From Gavia stellata (lineage: Eukaryota; Chordata; Aves; Gaviiformes; Gaviidae), in NCBI RefSeq assembly GCF_030936135.1, contig NC_082594.1, forward strand, positions 22,921,553 through 22,985,552: a stretch of DNA of 64,000 bases, written 5' to 3'. This document shows positions 46,259-59,800 of this stretch, one piece after another. Both the position numbers and the translations under genes were made by a program. The notes beneath the pieces are model-generated. The model saw nothing but the letters and a program-made list of their open reading frames with translations, made no database searches and was not told the origin of the DNA. How positions within the stretch are numbered: position 1 is the first letter of the stretch; the number at the start of each line of letters is the position of its first letter.

Positions 46259-49200
46259 ATACTGCACTGAGCACTTCACTAGGACTCTCCTGTTATCGCA
46301 GGGTTTCACCAGTAACCTTAATAAAATAAAAGTCCTTCAAAAGACTGAGTGTTCCTGCCTACTGCCCAGTTGCTTGCTTTTTGTGTATCATCTTGAACAT
46401 GAAAAAGCATCAATTACGATCCCTGGGTTGTCAGAAAATAATGATTTCTAGTATTTCATGCTTCCTGAAATATCGGTAACATATTTTTGCCTCCTGAAAT
46501 CTCAACAGTAGCTTCAGTACTTCACTGTGCCTAATTTTTGTGAAACTGAATTATAAAACAACATGCCGCTATATATCTTATTAATTTTGATATTTTTTCT
46601 TTAACTTTGCTCTTTTGTGTAGGTGCAGTTCATGTGTCTGAGACTAGGGACAAAGTCTCCTCCAGAATTAATTACACAGTACCTCTGAAATCTACTCTAT
46701 TTTATCCCCATAAGGGTTATAGGAACAAGTTTTTGGCTCCAGGAGGAACAGCTGTCTAAGAAAATTTACTACTTTGTGATAGACGTGTAGAATCAAGGAA
46801 TAATTCAGGTTGGAAGGGACCTCAGGGGGGTCATCTACCCCAATGGCATACCCAGAATTTTGGATTATGACCTCAACTTGGGTGCAAAAAAGCTTTATTT
46901 ATCTGTGAATCACTTCAGAAATCAGCAGGACCTAAGTGATTTTCACGTTCTGCCCTTTTACATTCTAATGAAGGATTGGCACCCTTATGTATACATTTTC
47001 TTAGAAGCAATTACACTCCTACAAGCTCAGTCCATTTGAAATATAAGGAACTAATATGTAATTCAGTAGAAGGTTGAGAATTTATTTGTTAATAATTTTA
47101 AAGCACTTTAATTGTGCTGAGACATCTTTACATTCCAAGCAATTTATATATTTATTTGGATTCATATACCAGTGATACTTACATGGTATCAGACCATAAG
47201 TTATTTACATAATTTAAACATGGATGGTAGAGACACAAGAAATGAGTAATATTTTTTTCTATAAAGAGCAGCAGGAGGTAATTGTTTCAATAAGAAATTC
47301 AGAAACCAGCTCTGCATTAACACATAGAATTGTACTCAGAAACCAGATGAATTATTCCCATATACAGCTAAGATCAAGTAACTCACAAACGTAGACAGTG
47401 TTGGGAGGACTGAGCAGAATTTATTCATGCTGTAAAGGCTCACACGCATTCATTTTATTTAAATTTGTCAAAGGAAAATCATTCTGCAAAATGTACTAAT
47501 GAGAAGTTCTGTAAGTAGTATTGACCATACGGGATCTTAAAAAAACATTTATTTACTAATCTGCAGCTTTATAGTGTTTCCCCAGGTTCAAGGTAGTATA
47601 AAATTTGTGCCTGGTCCTAACAAGTAAGGGAATTAGCATACCTACAGAAACTGAAGTTTCTTGTTTGTCTGCTTGTTTACAAGGAAATAGAGCTACAGAG
47701 CTGGAATTATTTTTTTTTAACACCCAAATCTCATACTTACTCATCTGAACCAACATGTTTCAACACGCCACTGAAAAAGATAAGAGTTATTGTTAGCTAT
47801 TTCATGTCTGGGTAAAAATAAAGTGGGAAAAATCACAGTATCTTTTCTTAAATGGCCAAAAAAGGGAAAAGGTTAAAAGCAAGCCTAGAAACTGGGCCAG
47901 TTGGTGCTTTATTTAGTGGTTATTTTTCCATTAGCTCACCCTGCTTTTGTAAACTTTGGAGAGGAATGCTGTGTTATAACAGTAACATTTGCTTTGCTTT
48001 TATAGTTACATATGTGGGTAATGAAAAACAACTGTACTTCGTGAGCTTGAAATATAATTAACTGGTGGTCTAAAAGGTAAATGGTTTCTTCTAATCATGT
48101 CTAAAAACCAGTCATGAGCCAAGCAAAGTGATTTACATAGAGTAACTGTAACAAATATCTGAGTCAATATATAGGGGCTATTCCTGTTTCCTTCTGTTAT
48201 TTTAACAGTATTAATTGTAGTTCCTTGAGAATATTTTCAATAAAATTAAATTTTGGAAAAAATGTAGCATTTCATGAAGCCAAAGCCTTTGCTCTGGGAT
48301 CCTGGCTCAAGAGGAAGGAAAGGCAGGTTCAAGTTTTCACTGCATCATCAGCTTCATATCAAAATTTGTCCTCTTCCATCACTCCAGGCTAGACATGTGA
48401 ACCTAGTTTTCCACATTCCCATGCAGTCCTCCCCAGCTATTTACAAACTGACTGCAGGACAAACAAAAAAAGCATACAAAATTTCCAAATTTGGATATTT
48501 CCATTAAACTAAATTATTAGCTTTTGATTGGCAATCAAGATATTTTTTGAACAGTGAACAAAGCTACTATTTTTTTCCTTGGCTTTTAAAAAAGATTTTG
48601 TCAAACAATAGACCCAAATGCTTTGATATGGAAATGCCCTGAGGTGCTCCATACCTTCATTGCCCTCTCCAGGCTGGGTTTTCTAGCTGGACTAAATTCC
48701 ACAAAGTGCGCCAATTACTATTTTTAGTAAACTGTGCCTCAGCGTTAAGCTGAGCCTTCAAAGGATCCCTACTTTGAGTTCCTCTGAGTGTTCAGAATGG
48801 CATGTCCCCATCGAAACATGCTTTGCTTGGGACATAGCTCAGTGGGACAAAAGGGACAGAATATTCCACAGACAGGAGACATCCTTTCAGTAAAAATGAA
48901 AAGCTATTAGGTTTTAAATTGAAGCTTTCAATAAAAACAGTTTCAGTGGAAAATTTTTGGATGAGCCCTAAATAATAAGCACTCCCAAAGTTTGCCAGGA
49001 AAAAGGGCAGAACAACATTGTTTATTGCCCATATAAGCACTTATCTTTGTTGAAGTCTACATGGGTTGGAAAAGTCTACTGTAGACTGAACAAATGTAGA
49101 GTCTTAGGGTAGTGTTAGTTCAGTCGCTGAAATTGCATAATGTCATTTGCATAATAACTCCCATACCAGCAACTACTCGATACCTCTGCAGTTATGGTGG

Positions 49201-52200
49201 TAGTTTTGTTGAATGCATAAAAGAGGAATTACAGAACCTGCTGCTTCTCCCTTCTCAGTTCCCTGTCGACAGGGAAAGAGCCCATTATCTGGGGCAGGCA
49301 CCCAGGGATGCACACTTCAACAAAGGGTTATGGTCCGTGTTCATTATATGCAAATTTGCTAGAACATTAATCTGCTAGGCATTAACATAATATCAATTGG
49401 TGCATCGGGGTAATTCTCAACTGATCCAAAACATTCCTCATGTAAGCAAAACAGTTTAGCCACATACAGAAATGATGAACTAATTCATTTGGATCCAACC
49501 ATATAAAAATCACCAAATACGAACCAGAGTTGAATATGACCTGATTATATCTGAAAAAACCCCACTGCCTTACAGGCAGTTTATTCATTTAAATAATCAA
49601 ATTAAACAAGATAGTCCTAAATGCATCTTGCTTAACTTGATTACTTAAATAAGCAGCCATCTGGCATGAATGACACAGATGAAGTTCTTCCTTAAGTTTT
49701 TCTTCTTTTCATTTTTCAACACCAGAACTGTTTTGCGTCTTGTGCTTATTTCATGTTATTTCTCTTCTAGAGTATCTTTACATAGAGATTGGGGGCAGAA
49801 GTTAATAGAAATTATAATACGAGTACAAGCTGAACTCACTGTCTCTACAACTTGATACTGATCAGCTGAAGGGAGTACATTAGCATCTCTATTTATACAA
49901 TTATTTTAGCCACAGGAGAATCCATTTGTTGCTAGAGGAATACAGCTGAAATCTATCAGGATTAGAAGGCAAGGAAGGCTGAGTAAAAACCATAGCAAGT
50001 TGAAATAATCCAATTCTCTATTTGAGGTCTGCGTCCTAGCTTCATTAAAAGTATTTTTTCTTCTTTGGTAAAAGAAACACTTTTTACTATTCTTTATTAC
50101 AGAAAATGCTTTTGGGGTTACAAAGCATTACTTAAGGTCTGATTGTGAAGGCATGTGTGTATAAGAGCTGTTTTACACATGAGAACTGTCCTACTGACTT
50201 TGAAAGGGTAAAAGGTTTGAGAGAAGTTACATACGCAGGAGGGTGCTTAAGAATTGGGACTGCTGATGGGCTCATTGGTTAGCACCTGCGTGTATCTTTG
50301 CTTAGAGCTTTAGATAATTATAGTTACAAGAATTGTACTACAGTAAAATTAGTAAGAGCAAATCATGTTTAATTGGGGTGGAATATTTTTTACAATGACC
50401 TTATGAAGAGTCTCTCACTTAGAAATGTGTCCTGTGCTCTGCTGTATCTCAAGAAGAGAGGACCTTCAATTTTGATACTTGTGTAATATATGTAGGAGCA
50501 GAATGACCAGAAGTTGATTCCTGTCCCTTGAGGATGCAGGCCTGTGGAGCTTGACCTAGTTTTCAGCTATTAAAAAGATCAACACATGTCAAGCCTGATA
50601 GTTGGGTCTCTAAGATATTCCAAATATTGACTTTCACCACACACCCTCAGATCCCACCTTCTTTGCTATGTGGCTCTGGAAAGCCTACGTGTATGGGTGG
50701 TGCTGTGGTATTTACACGATACATGCTCTGGCGTCGTCAGCTGGATAATGTGTGCATCTGCCAGCTGTATTTTGCTGTGCGTGATCTGACTGTTGCTATT
50801 CCCCTCCCTGAGTGCTCCCATTTTGCAGGTGGAAAGGTATAGCAGCTTATGTGGGAAGTATTGCAAGTAACGGCTGTATTTGCATTTATGCTACAAGTGT
50901 GTGATGAAGGAGGAGAGTTGTTAAAATAATACTTTTTCCTTTGTATCAATGTGCAACATACGGTAAACTTGTAAGATGCTCAGTGTGGGCAGCTGTGTGT
51001 GCTGGCCATGTGACTCAGTGAGGCGTTAAGATTCCTGGATTTAGTATTTGCCTCCTTCTACCCTAAGACCTTTAAAAGTAATTTCATTTCTCTATGCTGC
51101 CATTTCCCCTCCCACCTGAAATCTTGTCAGGTTAGCCAGCAGGCTCCCTGAGGAGTTTTCACTGTGTTTCACTTGATGTTCATACGGTGATGTTCATCAT
51201 GGGGGTACGGTTATCCTGGCATAAAAAAGGACCGGCCATCAACTGAGCCATAGTCCCTGACTGCACAGCCACTCCTAACCTGTGTGACTCATGAGGAAAA
51301 TGTTTTAACAATGAAAAAAGTTCATGTTAACACAGTTGATTGGTTTTGGCATGCCGAGAGCTTACCACATTCACCCTGGCTCACCTCACTAAAGAAACCA
51401 GGCAGGTCAAGAGAACTCTGCGGTACATCTGAGTCCTCCTGTCCAGCCAGGCTTTCTAGGTGCTGCTGTCACACAAGCAGGTATGAAACTATCCTGAGCA
51501 AGGAGAGCTGTAGAAAAGGAACTGAGTAGTATTGCTACACAAATGCAGTTTCCTTTTCCTGGGTCAAAATACACTTAACATCAGAGTTATGTAGGAATGG
51601 GTAACTAGAAGAATGTCTCGTTCCTTCTCGTTTATCAGCTTCAGAAGATTTCCATCATGTTCTGAATATATTTTTCCTCCAGCAGCAAAGATTCCACTAT
51701 GGAAGGAAAATAAAATGGCAGGTTTATCTCGTTCCAAAGTTATTCTGACTTTGTCAATTTGATCTTAATGTAAATGTAAGAATGAGGTATCCTTTCCGTT
51801 ATTAAGTTAGAATAACCTTCCCTCCTTCCCACCCTGCCCATACACACAACCCCTAGTGCTACTGGTTGTAGTAATTAGCTCAATGTGCTAATGAGAGTTT
51901 CCAGGGAAAACGCTGACAGGATTAATTAATGGGTGAATTTCACTTTAATAAATGTATAGGCAATTTTCTAAATGCAGATGGCACCGTCCATCCTGATAGG
52001 TCTCAGCCTAGAGCTACTTAATACAGTAAGTGTCTGGGGAATGTGGTTAATTTGTAAAATGCTTCATGATACTGATTAGAAGAGAAATAATGCTTATGTT
52101 TGCTTCCCAATGCATTATTCATTTCTCAACAATTTGGAAATGTGGCGTCCTTTTATATGTTCAACGTTTCCAGACCTGTCCATTGAATCACAAGAAAGGA

Positions 52201-53324
52201 ATGAACGTGCAGTGTCATTAGAGCAGAGTCTCACAGGTTTTTCCCGCAAGCCTGTGCCTCCCGTCAGTCATAAGGTTTATTTTGTATCATAAAAGCAAAG
52301 CATAACATCGGGACCCTCGCTTTGGTTATAACACGGGCTAAGGAGTGTGACATATATTAAAACATTTGCTTGCAAACACCAATCCTGCCTTTGCACATAT
52401 GCTTGCCAGCGCCTTTCCAAGCAGCGCGGCTGGGTCAGAGAGGGAGGGGTGCACTGTGGCCACCGACTCTAGGGGCAGTCAGGATCTAGCAGACCTGGAA
52501 AACAGAGGAAAAGTCCTGGAAAACCATTCATTTTTCTCTTTAAGTTCAACCATAACATGAGGTTGAACTCGAAAGCAGAATGCCATGTAGGATGCATAAG
52601 AACTAGCAAACATCAGGAGGGTCCAAGCTCCTCCATAAACATGGCATTTATTAACTTAGTTTTGTCAGAATACATTCACAATCTTAATATGAGGACAGAA
52701 AAAAGTTTCTTGCCGGTCAGATCCCGGTAGATTTCAGTATTTTGCAATTTAGTTCCCTTCTGACACAGTAATCAGCAATGTAAACTGTTGATTACTTTTT
52801 TTACCGTGCCTTTCTTAGTTACACACAGATGCTGTTCTTTGAACGGAGAAGGTAACACACAAATGCATCTTCTCTTTCGGAAAGCTGAAGCCAGCTGCCA
52901 GTGTCCCAGTGCCAGGTACCAGCTGCACGTGAAGTATCACCTCCAGGCAGAGACCTGAGGGCAGAGAACAGTGCTTGACATCTGCGACAGTGATCCTAAA
53001 AGGAAGGGAGTGACACATAAATGGGTCTTGGGAGAGACTGGCACCTGACAGTGACTAGTGATGGATGCTTACAGAAGGACGTACAAACAGCAAGTAGAGA
53101 TTCTTCCTTGGTGTACCCTTCTGGATTAGGAATAGTCGCGTTTGTGTGCGTTCATGTACGTGTTTATACTTATATATCCATTCCTGCTTATATATTTGTG
53201 GAAACATATATTTCCATTTTCTTGAGCTAGTGGTTGCATTGGCATCTTTGTTTGTAATAGCACTTTGATTTTTTTTCTCATGCTATTTGTATCTAATCCC
53301 TTTTACAACTCATCTGTGCCTGTG
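46259..53324. other. Intergenic region, no recognised gene
   Basis: About 7 kb, mostly AT-rich. Apart from a small CR1 tail (46.79 kb), I recognise no exon, RNA gene or repeat. All open frames are under 90 codons. Confidence 0.5.
46790..46850 (-). mobile_element. CR1 LINE, terminal fragment
   Basis: GAATCAAGGAATAATTCAGG followed by TTGGAAGGGACCTCAGG and GTCATCTACCCCAATGG is the reverse complement of a CR1 3' end. Only about 60 bp remain. Confidence 0.72.
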
Positions 53325-53335
53325 TCACTGGTCTG

Positions 53336-53707
53336 GTGCGGCCCACTGATTACTACCTGCTGTTGGTTATGCAGGTTGGCAGCGACAAGATTGCGCAGAG
53401 AAGTCTAAAAGCTATTAAAAGGGACTTCAGAGCGCTGGGGGGACTGGTTGAAGGATCAGGAGCACAGGTAGTGTTTTCCGCAATCCCTTCAGTGGCAGGG
53501 AGGAACTGTGAAAGGAACAGGAAAACACACCTGGTTAACACGTGGCTCAGAGGCTGGTGCCATCGGCAGAATTTTGGTTTTTTTGACCACGGGGCGGTTT
53601 ACACGGCACCGGGCCTGCCAGCAGCAGATGGAGTTCAACTGTCCTCAAGGGGGAAAAGGATTCTCGCTTATGAGTTAGCGAGCCTCATCAAGAGGGCTTT
53701 AAACTAG
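53336..53707 (+). pseudogene. CR1 ORF1 C-terminal esterase-like domain, relic
   Basis: About 120 open codons ending LIKRALN-stop, matching the SGNH-hydrolase-like part of CR1 ORF1. The active-site block near the end reads DGVQLS. In CR1 ORF1 this block is normally DGVHLS, so the presumed catalytic His appears replaced by Gln. The domain lacks its N-terminal part because of 5' truncation. Confidence 0.8.
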
Positions 53708-53709
53708 AT

Positions 53710-56026
53710 TTGAAGGGGGAAGAGGATGAAACCAGGCTCACTAGAGATGAGTCTAGGGGTGGCATGCCAATGTTGGGGGTGAAGTTGATAGCCCAGCTCA
53801 AGTGCATCTACTCCAGTGCATGCAGCATGGGCAGCAAACAGGAGGAGCTGGAAGCCATTGTGCAGCAGGACAGCTATGACGTAGTCACCATCACAGAAAC
53901 ATGGTGGGACGACTCGCATGGCTGGAGTGCTGCGATGGATGGCTATAAGCTCTTCAGGAGGGATAGGCAAGGAAGGAGAGGCAGTGGGGTGGGTCTGTAT
54001 GTTAGGGAGTGTTTTGATTGTATAGAGCTCAACGATTGTGATGACAAGGTTGAATGCTTATGGGTAAGGATGAGGGGGAAGGCAAACAAGGCAGATATCC
54101 TGCTGGGTGTCTGTTATAGACCATCCAACCAGGACGAAGAAGCAGACAAATCATTCTACAAGTGACTGGCAGAAGTCTCACAGTCGCAAGCCCTTGTTCT
54201 TGTGGGGAACTTCAACTTACTGGACATCTGCTGGAAATATAACACAGCAGAGAGGAAAGAGTTCCGGAGGTTCCTGGAGTGTGTGGAAGATAACTTCCTG
54301 ACACAGCTGGTAAGGGAGCCTACCAGGGGAGGTGCCGCGCTTGACCTGCTGTTTACGAACAGAGAAGGACTGGTGGGAGAAGTGAAGGTCGGAGGCCGTC
54401 TTGGGCTTAGCGACCATGAAATGATAGAGTTCTCAGCTCTTGGCCAAGTAAGGAGGGGGGTCAGCAAAACCACTACGATGGACTTCCAGAGGGCAGACTT
54501 CGGCTTGTTCAGGACACTGATTGAGAGGGTCCCTTGGGAGACAGTTCTGAAGGGCAAAGCGGTTCAGGAAAGCTGGACCTTCTTCAAGAAGGAATTCTTA
54601 AAGGCGCAGGAGCAGGCAGTCCCCATGTGCCGTAAGAAGAGCCATTGGAGAAGATGACTGGCCTGGCTGAATGGGGAGCTTTAGCTGGGACTCGGGAAAA
54701 AAAGGAGAGTTTATCACCTCTGGAAGAAGGGGCAGGCAAGTGAAGAAGAGTACAAGGACCTCGTTAGGTCATGCAGAGAGGGAATTAGAAAGGCAAAAGC
54801 CCAGCTAGAGCTCAATATGGCCACGGTCATAAGGGATAACAAAAAATGTTTTTACAAATATATTAACAACAAAAAGAGAGCCAAGGAGAATCTCCATCCT
54901 TTACTGGATGCGGGGGGCGGGGGAACATTGTCACCAAGGGTGAGGAAAAGGCTGAGGTACTTAATGCCTTCTTTGCCTCAGTCTTTAATAGCCACACCAC
55001 GTATCCTCAGGGTATTCAGCTCCCTGAGCTGGAAGACAAGCATGGAGAGCAAAATAGGCTCCCCATGATCCAGGAGGAAGCAGTTAACGACCTGCTATGC
55101 CACCTGGACACTCACAAGTCTATGGGGCCTGATGGCATCCACCCAAGGGTGCTGAGGGAGCTGGTGGAGGAGCTTGCCAAGCCGCTCTCCATCATTTATC
55201 AACAATCCTGGTTAACAGGGGAGGTCCCAGATGACTGGGGAAGCTTGCCAATGTGACGCCCATCTACAAGAAGGGCCGGAAGGAGGATCCGGGGAACTAC
55301 AGGCCTGTCAGCCTGACCTCGGTACCTGGGAAGATTATGGAGAGGTTCACCTTGAGGGCGCTCACAGGACATGTACAGGATAACCAAGGGATCAGGCTCA
55401 GCCAGCATGGGTTCATGAAAGGCAGGTCCTGCTTGACTAACTTGATCTCCTCCTATGACCAGGCGACCTGCTCAGTGGATGAGGGAAAGGCTGTTGATGT
55501 TGTCTACCTGGACTTTAGTAAAGGCTTTGACACTGTTTCCCACAGTATTCTCCTGGAGAAAGTGGTGGCTCATGGCTTAGACAGGTGCACTCTTCACTGA
55601 GTAAAAAACTGGCTGGATGGCCGAGCCCAGAGAGTCGTGGTGAATGGAGTTAAGTCCAATTGGTGGCCAGTCATGAGCAGAGTCCCCCAGGGCTCAGTTT
55701 TGGGGCCGGTCTTGTTTAATATATTTATCGATGACCTGGATGAGGGGATCGAGTGCTCCCTCAGCAAGTTTGCAGATGACACCAAGTTGGGCGGGTGTGT
55801 TGATCTGCTCGAGGGTCAGAAGGCTCTGCAGAGGGATCTGGACAGGCTGGATCGATGGGCTGAGGCCAGCCGGATGAAGTTCAACAAGGCCAAGTGCCGG
55901 GTCCTGCATTTGGGTCACAACACCACCATTCAGTGCTACAGGCTTGGGGACGAATGGCTGGAAAGCTGCCCCGCAGAAAAGGACCTGGGGGTGCTGGTTG
56001 ACAGCCAGCTGAATATGAGCCAGTAG
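53710..56026 (+). pseudogene. CR1 ORF2 (endonuclease-reverse transcriptase) relic
   Basis: A broken ORF2. The endonuclease half is open to the TGA at 54163-54165. 54202-54657 continues with GNFNLLDICWKY and LGLSDHEMIEF, the end of the endonuclease fold (SDH motif). A region with several breaks follows to 55064. Reverse transcriptase motifs are split over 55065-55256, 55253-55600 and 55637-56026, up to a stop at CAGTAG. No intact protein can be made. Confidence 0.85.
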
Positions 56027-56069
56027 TGTGCCCAGGTGGCCAAGAAGAAACAGCAAATAGCCATTCTTT

Positions 56070-56850
56070 TTTGTTTTCTCAATGTCATTCATAATGTAAC
56101 ATCTCACTGTTTTACCCCCGTTCATTCATTCTTTTTGTAAACTTCAGTGTCCTCATATTTGTGCTCACTTCCCATAAAAGCCATTCCATACCTTTAGTAT
56201 CCTCATCTTGTTGTTTGTCAGTTCTAGCACATGCTTTAAGGTAGGGAGACCAGAACTGTATACAGTATTCAAGGTCTGAGTACATCCATACTATGGTGTA
56301 ATGGTGTTGTCTGTTTTGCTCTCTGTTCTTCTCCTAATAACTCCTGACATCGTATTTACCTTCTTGACCACCACTGAGTAATGAGCTGGTATTTCAGAGA
56401 GCTATTCAAAGATCTCTTCCCCGGTGATAATAGCTAATTTAGAGCCCATCACTGGGCATACATAGTTAGGATTTTTTCCCCCATGCACATATTACTTAAC
56501 ATTTATCAACGTTGAATTTCATCTTCCATTTTATCCTCAAAGTCACTCCACAGCCTAAAATCCATCTGCAGCTCTTCATAGCCAGTTGTCATTGTTACTC
56601 CCTGACAATTTTGCAACACCAGTAAACTTTTTCACCTCACTGTTCACCCCTTGTCCAAACCACTTGCGAAAATTTTGGCCAGCACAGCTCCCCAGCGATT
56701 ATCTCCTTCACTGTGAAAAACTGCCTCACCTTTTCTGCCTTTTGTTTCACATCTTTTAACCACTTTGGATTAGTTATTAATCCTCATAGGAGGATTTTTT
56801 CATGACAGCTCCATTTCTGTAAGAGCCTTCATGAGGGACCTGAGGGTGAG
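56070..56850 (-). mobile_element. Ancient CR1 ORF2 relic (amniote-type)
   Basis: Read on the minus strand, degraded frames give KWLKDVKQKAEK, then KFNVDKC near 56505, NPNYVCPVMGSKLAIITGEE and VKKVNTMSGVIRRRTESKT, in the correct order for the C-terminal half of a CR1-type reverse transcriptase. The plus-strand text (for example CATTTATCAACGTTGAATTTCATCTTCCATTTT) is typical of old CR1 families in turtles and crocodilians. Many indels indicate great age. Confidence 0.8.
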
Positions 56851-59800
56851 CTTTTTTGAAAAAGAGAAAAAAAAAAACGTAACAGCACAAGGTTCCTTGT
56901 GCACAGAGGAGAAAGTACTTATGAAGGTGGGTGAAGCAAAGCTCATACTGACTTCATTGTACCTGAAAGTAAGATGTAAGCAAATGGGAAATGAAATATG
57001 TGAGACAACTCTTTGGATGAAAAAACACTCCATGGAGCCAGGGTGTTCTTCCAGGCGGCCAGAGAATTTCAGTCCTTGCAGAGGGTCAGACCCTGACTGG
57101 AGAAGGCAGGCCCTAACAAACCTGATCCAGGTTTTAAATCATGCTTTCCAGTAGTCAGTGCAAAGTCCCAAACCTCCATCAGTTGCAGCTGCAACTCTGG
57201 ATATTTTATTTGTCAAGTTCTCCTGTAACTGTCCTGGCCAAAGATAGTGTTGGTCTAACCTTCTGTGATGGTCCCCATGTGCAACCCCAATCATGTCTTT
57301 GAGCAGCACCTGCGTACAAAATCATTTCACGTCCCTCATTTTAGATAGCAAATTATCTTTCTCCCAGACAAATCTGGTATTAATTGTCATTTATTACCAC
57401 AAATTATTGTAATTAGGGATGGTTTGCTATTAACGGGCTGTAAAAAAGTGAATCACCGTTTAATTCAAGCTGCCATTTTGTGATTTAGTCATGAATTGCC
57501 TGTGTCCTCAGGCCAGCGGCAAAGGTGATGTATGAATTGCTCTGTCTGGAGAGTGCAGTGAGCTCCCCAGGTAGAACTGGGGCTCTGGGGTGCAGTGCAT
57601 CATCCTGGTACACCTGGTAATGGAGAAAGGGATTTATGTCTCAACTGGAAGGGCACAGCAATGTGAGCAGACAGGCCCACTGAGGAAAGAGCTTTAGCTC
57701 TTCTCTGATTCTCTCACTGGTCCATGTGCACCCACCTCAGCAATAGCTCCCCTGGGCTCAGTGCGAGACCCTGAGCCAAACTTGAGCAGCTGTACGCTGT
57801 GCTCACCCCATCTTACTCCTCCCTGGGGGCCCACCACTTTCCTCCAAACTCAAAGCTTTGCTCTGACCTCAAAGTCCTGTAGTCTCAGGGGTTAAAAATA
57901 TAGCTGTATTATTTGTTCTTCAAATAACTGAAGTGGTAATTTTCAGAATTTCATTTACAGCATTTGATTATTCTTGATTAAGCTTAATTTACTTGGAGAT
58001 AAAGTCCATAGACCAGAACTTCACAAAACAGTTTATATTCCATCTTTATCTCTTCAGTCTTCATCACAGAGGAAACTGTGACAATGTACATTGCATACTT
58101 CTGTCTTTACCATACCAATCTTGAAAGAAACCCAACTCCTTTAAGAAGTCTTACATCATTAGCAGTTCAACACAAATTGCACTAGCTAAGCTTGAAGGGG
58201 AGGGTTGAAAAATGTTGTAGTTAAGGTTGAGACGTCTTCCGTGGGCACAGATGTCTCGCTTTGGTCCTGACTTACACTGCTCAATGGTGTTACTGTATGA
58301 AGCAGTCTCAGCTGCTGCTGTAAATTGCATTTCTCTTGTTCCAGCCCATGCTATGTCATACCACCCATTGAACTGTGCAGGAAGTACATCTGTGCTGTGA
58401 ATCATGATTGAAAAACTGATCTGGTTTAAAAAGAAATATTTTGCAGGTTTTTTAGAGGTGAGGCCAAGAGCCCTGACTCAGTTCACAATGTGGCTGCAAA
58501 ATGATTGCTCCAGAGCCAAGACATGACACGGTACCAGGTGGGCAAAGGAACATGCTGCAGGAGTGAGGGGGCAGAGATGCATTGCTGCTCGCCGCAAAGC
58601 CACAGCCTCATGTGGAGACAGTTCTCCATCAGCCACTGCTCTCATCTCCTTTCCCTGCCCTTTCGTGCCCACCCACCATGTGCCCACCTGTGCTGTACTG
58701 GCACAAGTGGTTTTGTGACTGTGCTGAGCCAGAGAGCTGATACAGCTGAAAAATGACTTTGCAAAAAGATGGGGGTTTTTTCATCCAAGTAAGTGCAGTG
58801 GTCCTGGTCAGCCTATGCTGCACAAATGACTGTGCTGGCACAATTGGAGGGCAGAGTAGAGCAGAAGCAAATGCTGAAGATGGGGTTGGGAGGAAATATG
58901 GATTGACTGTCTTGTTGCCGGCAATGTAGAAAAATGTACATGATACAAATATATTTGGAATGTATACAGCCCAAGAAACAGCTTCTATGCCCTCCATGTC
59001 CCCCATGGTCCTACCACATACCGCACATCCAGACACCAGGATCCCTCATGCAGCACTGCCCCACCATCACTCAGACAGCGCCCATGCATGGGCTGGCTGG
59101 TGGTAACACCCTCAGCGGTGATGTTGGCTTCACAATGGTGGGATAGATAACACTTTGTCAGACTCCAGCAATACCAAAAACATGCCTCAGTACCACGCAG
59201 TGTCACCAAGGTATTGCAGAAGTGTTTCAGGTGGCTGTGGGTGGGTGCAGAGAGCTTGCTTTGTCTCCTGACTAACCTGGTTTCTAATGGTGGAAGCGGC
59301 AGCACAAAGCAGAGCCTGTCTCCTGAGAGGAACACACGTGTCCTAGGTAGGTGTTGCTGAGACTGCCGTAGCCCAAGGGCCTGATTGTTTGGTATCATGA
59401 ACGTCTGGACTCGTGATACTGCTAGGGTGTCAGTGTGCCCCCATCACTACCCTGGAACCCAGGGAAGAGCCCACACACAGGCAGAAGAGTCAGTGGCTGC
59501 TCCTGACATCTGAGACTCTCCATGCACATGTAGTTGTGTCCCTCATATAGACTCCACAGCTATTGTGTGGATTAAAACGCACAGTTCAAACACCGCAGGG
59601 GCACACTAATGCATTCATATGAGCACCTTTTCATCTGGTCTCCAGCTAAAAGCCATTTCCAAGATACGAGATACAGGACAAAGTCAATGCTGCTGAGCAG
59701 GTTTCCATGTCAGCTGTCCATGTGTGTGCGCCTTTCTTCTCCTCACTCTGGGCCAAAATAAGTCAGTGATCCAGCCCTCCCCATGAGCTCAGGGCACACG

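Larger units (their letters stand above)
53325..56048 (+). mobile_element. CR1 LINE with ORF1 end, endonuclease and reverse transcriptase remains; 3' end missing
   Basis: A 5'-truncated CR1 retrotransposon, copied through RNA by its own reverse transcriptase. 53336-53707 holds the end of ORF1, with the esterase-like domain of CR1 ORF1 proteins (KRDFRALGGLVEGSGAQVVF, FGFFDHGAVYTAPGLPAADG). ORF2 follows: an APE-type endonuclease (53730-54165, with TITETWWDD and RRGSGVGLYVRE), then a disrupted middle, then reverse transcriptase ([55 protein letters not shown] and the catalytic FADD at about 55773). At least four stops or frameshifts (near 54165, 54657, 55256 and 55600) make it dead. It stops abruptly near 56048 before the rest of ORF2 and the 3' UTR, which is the opposite of usual CR1 truncation. 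Confidence 0.93.

Noticed and set aside
54156-54557. 133-codon minus-strand frame
   Set aside because: Antisense of the CR1 endonuclease region.
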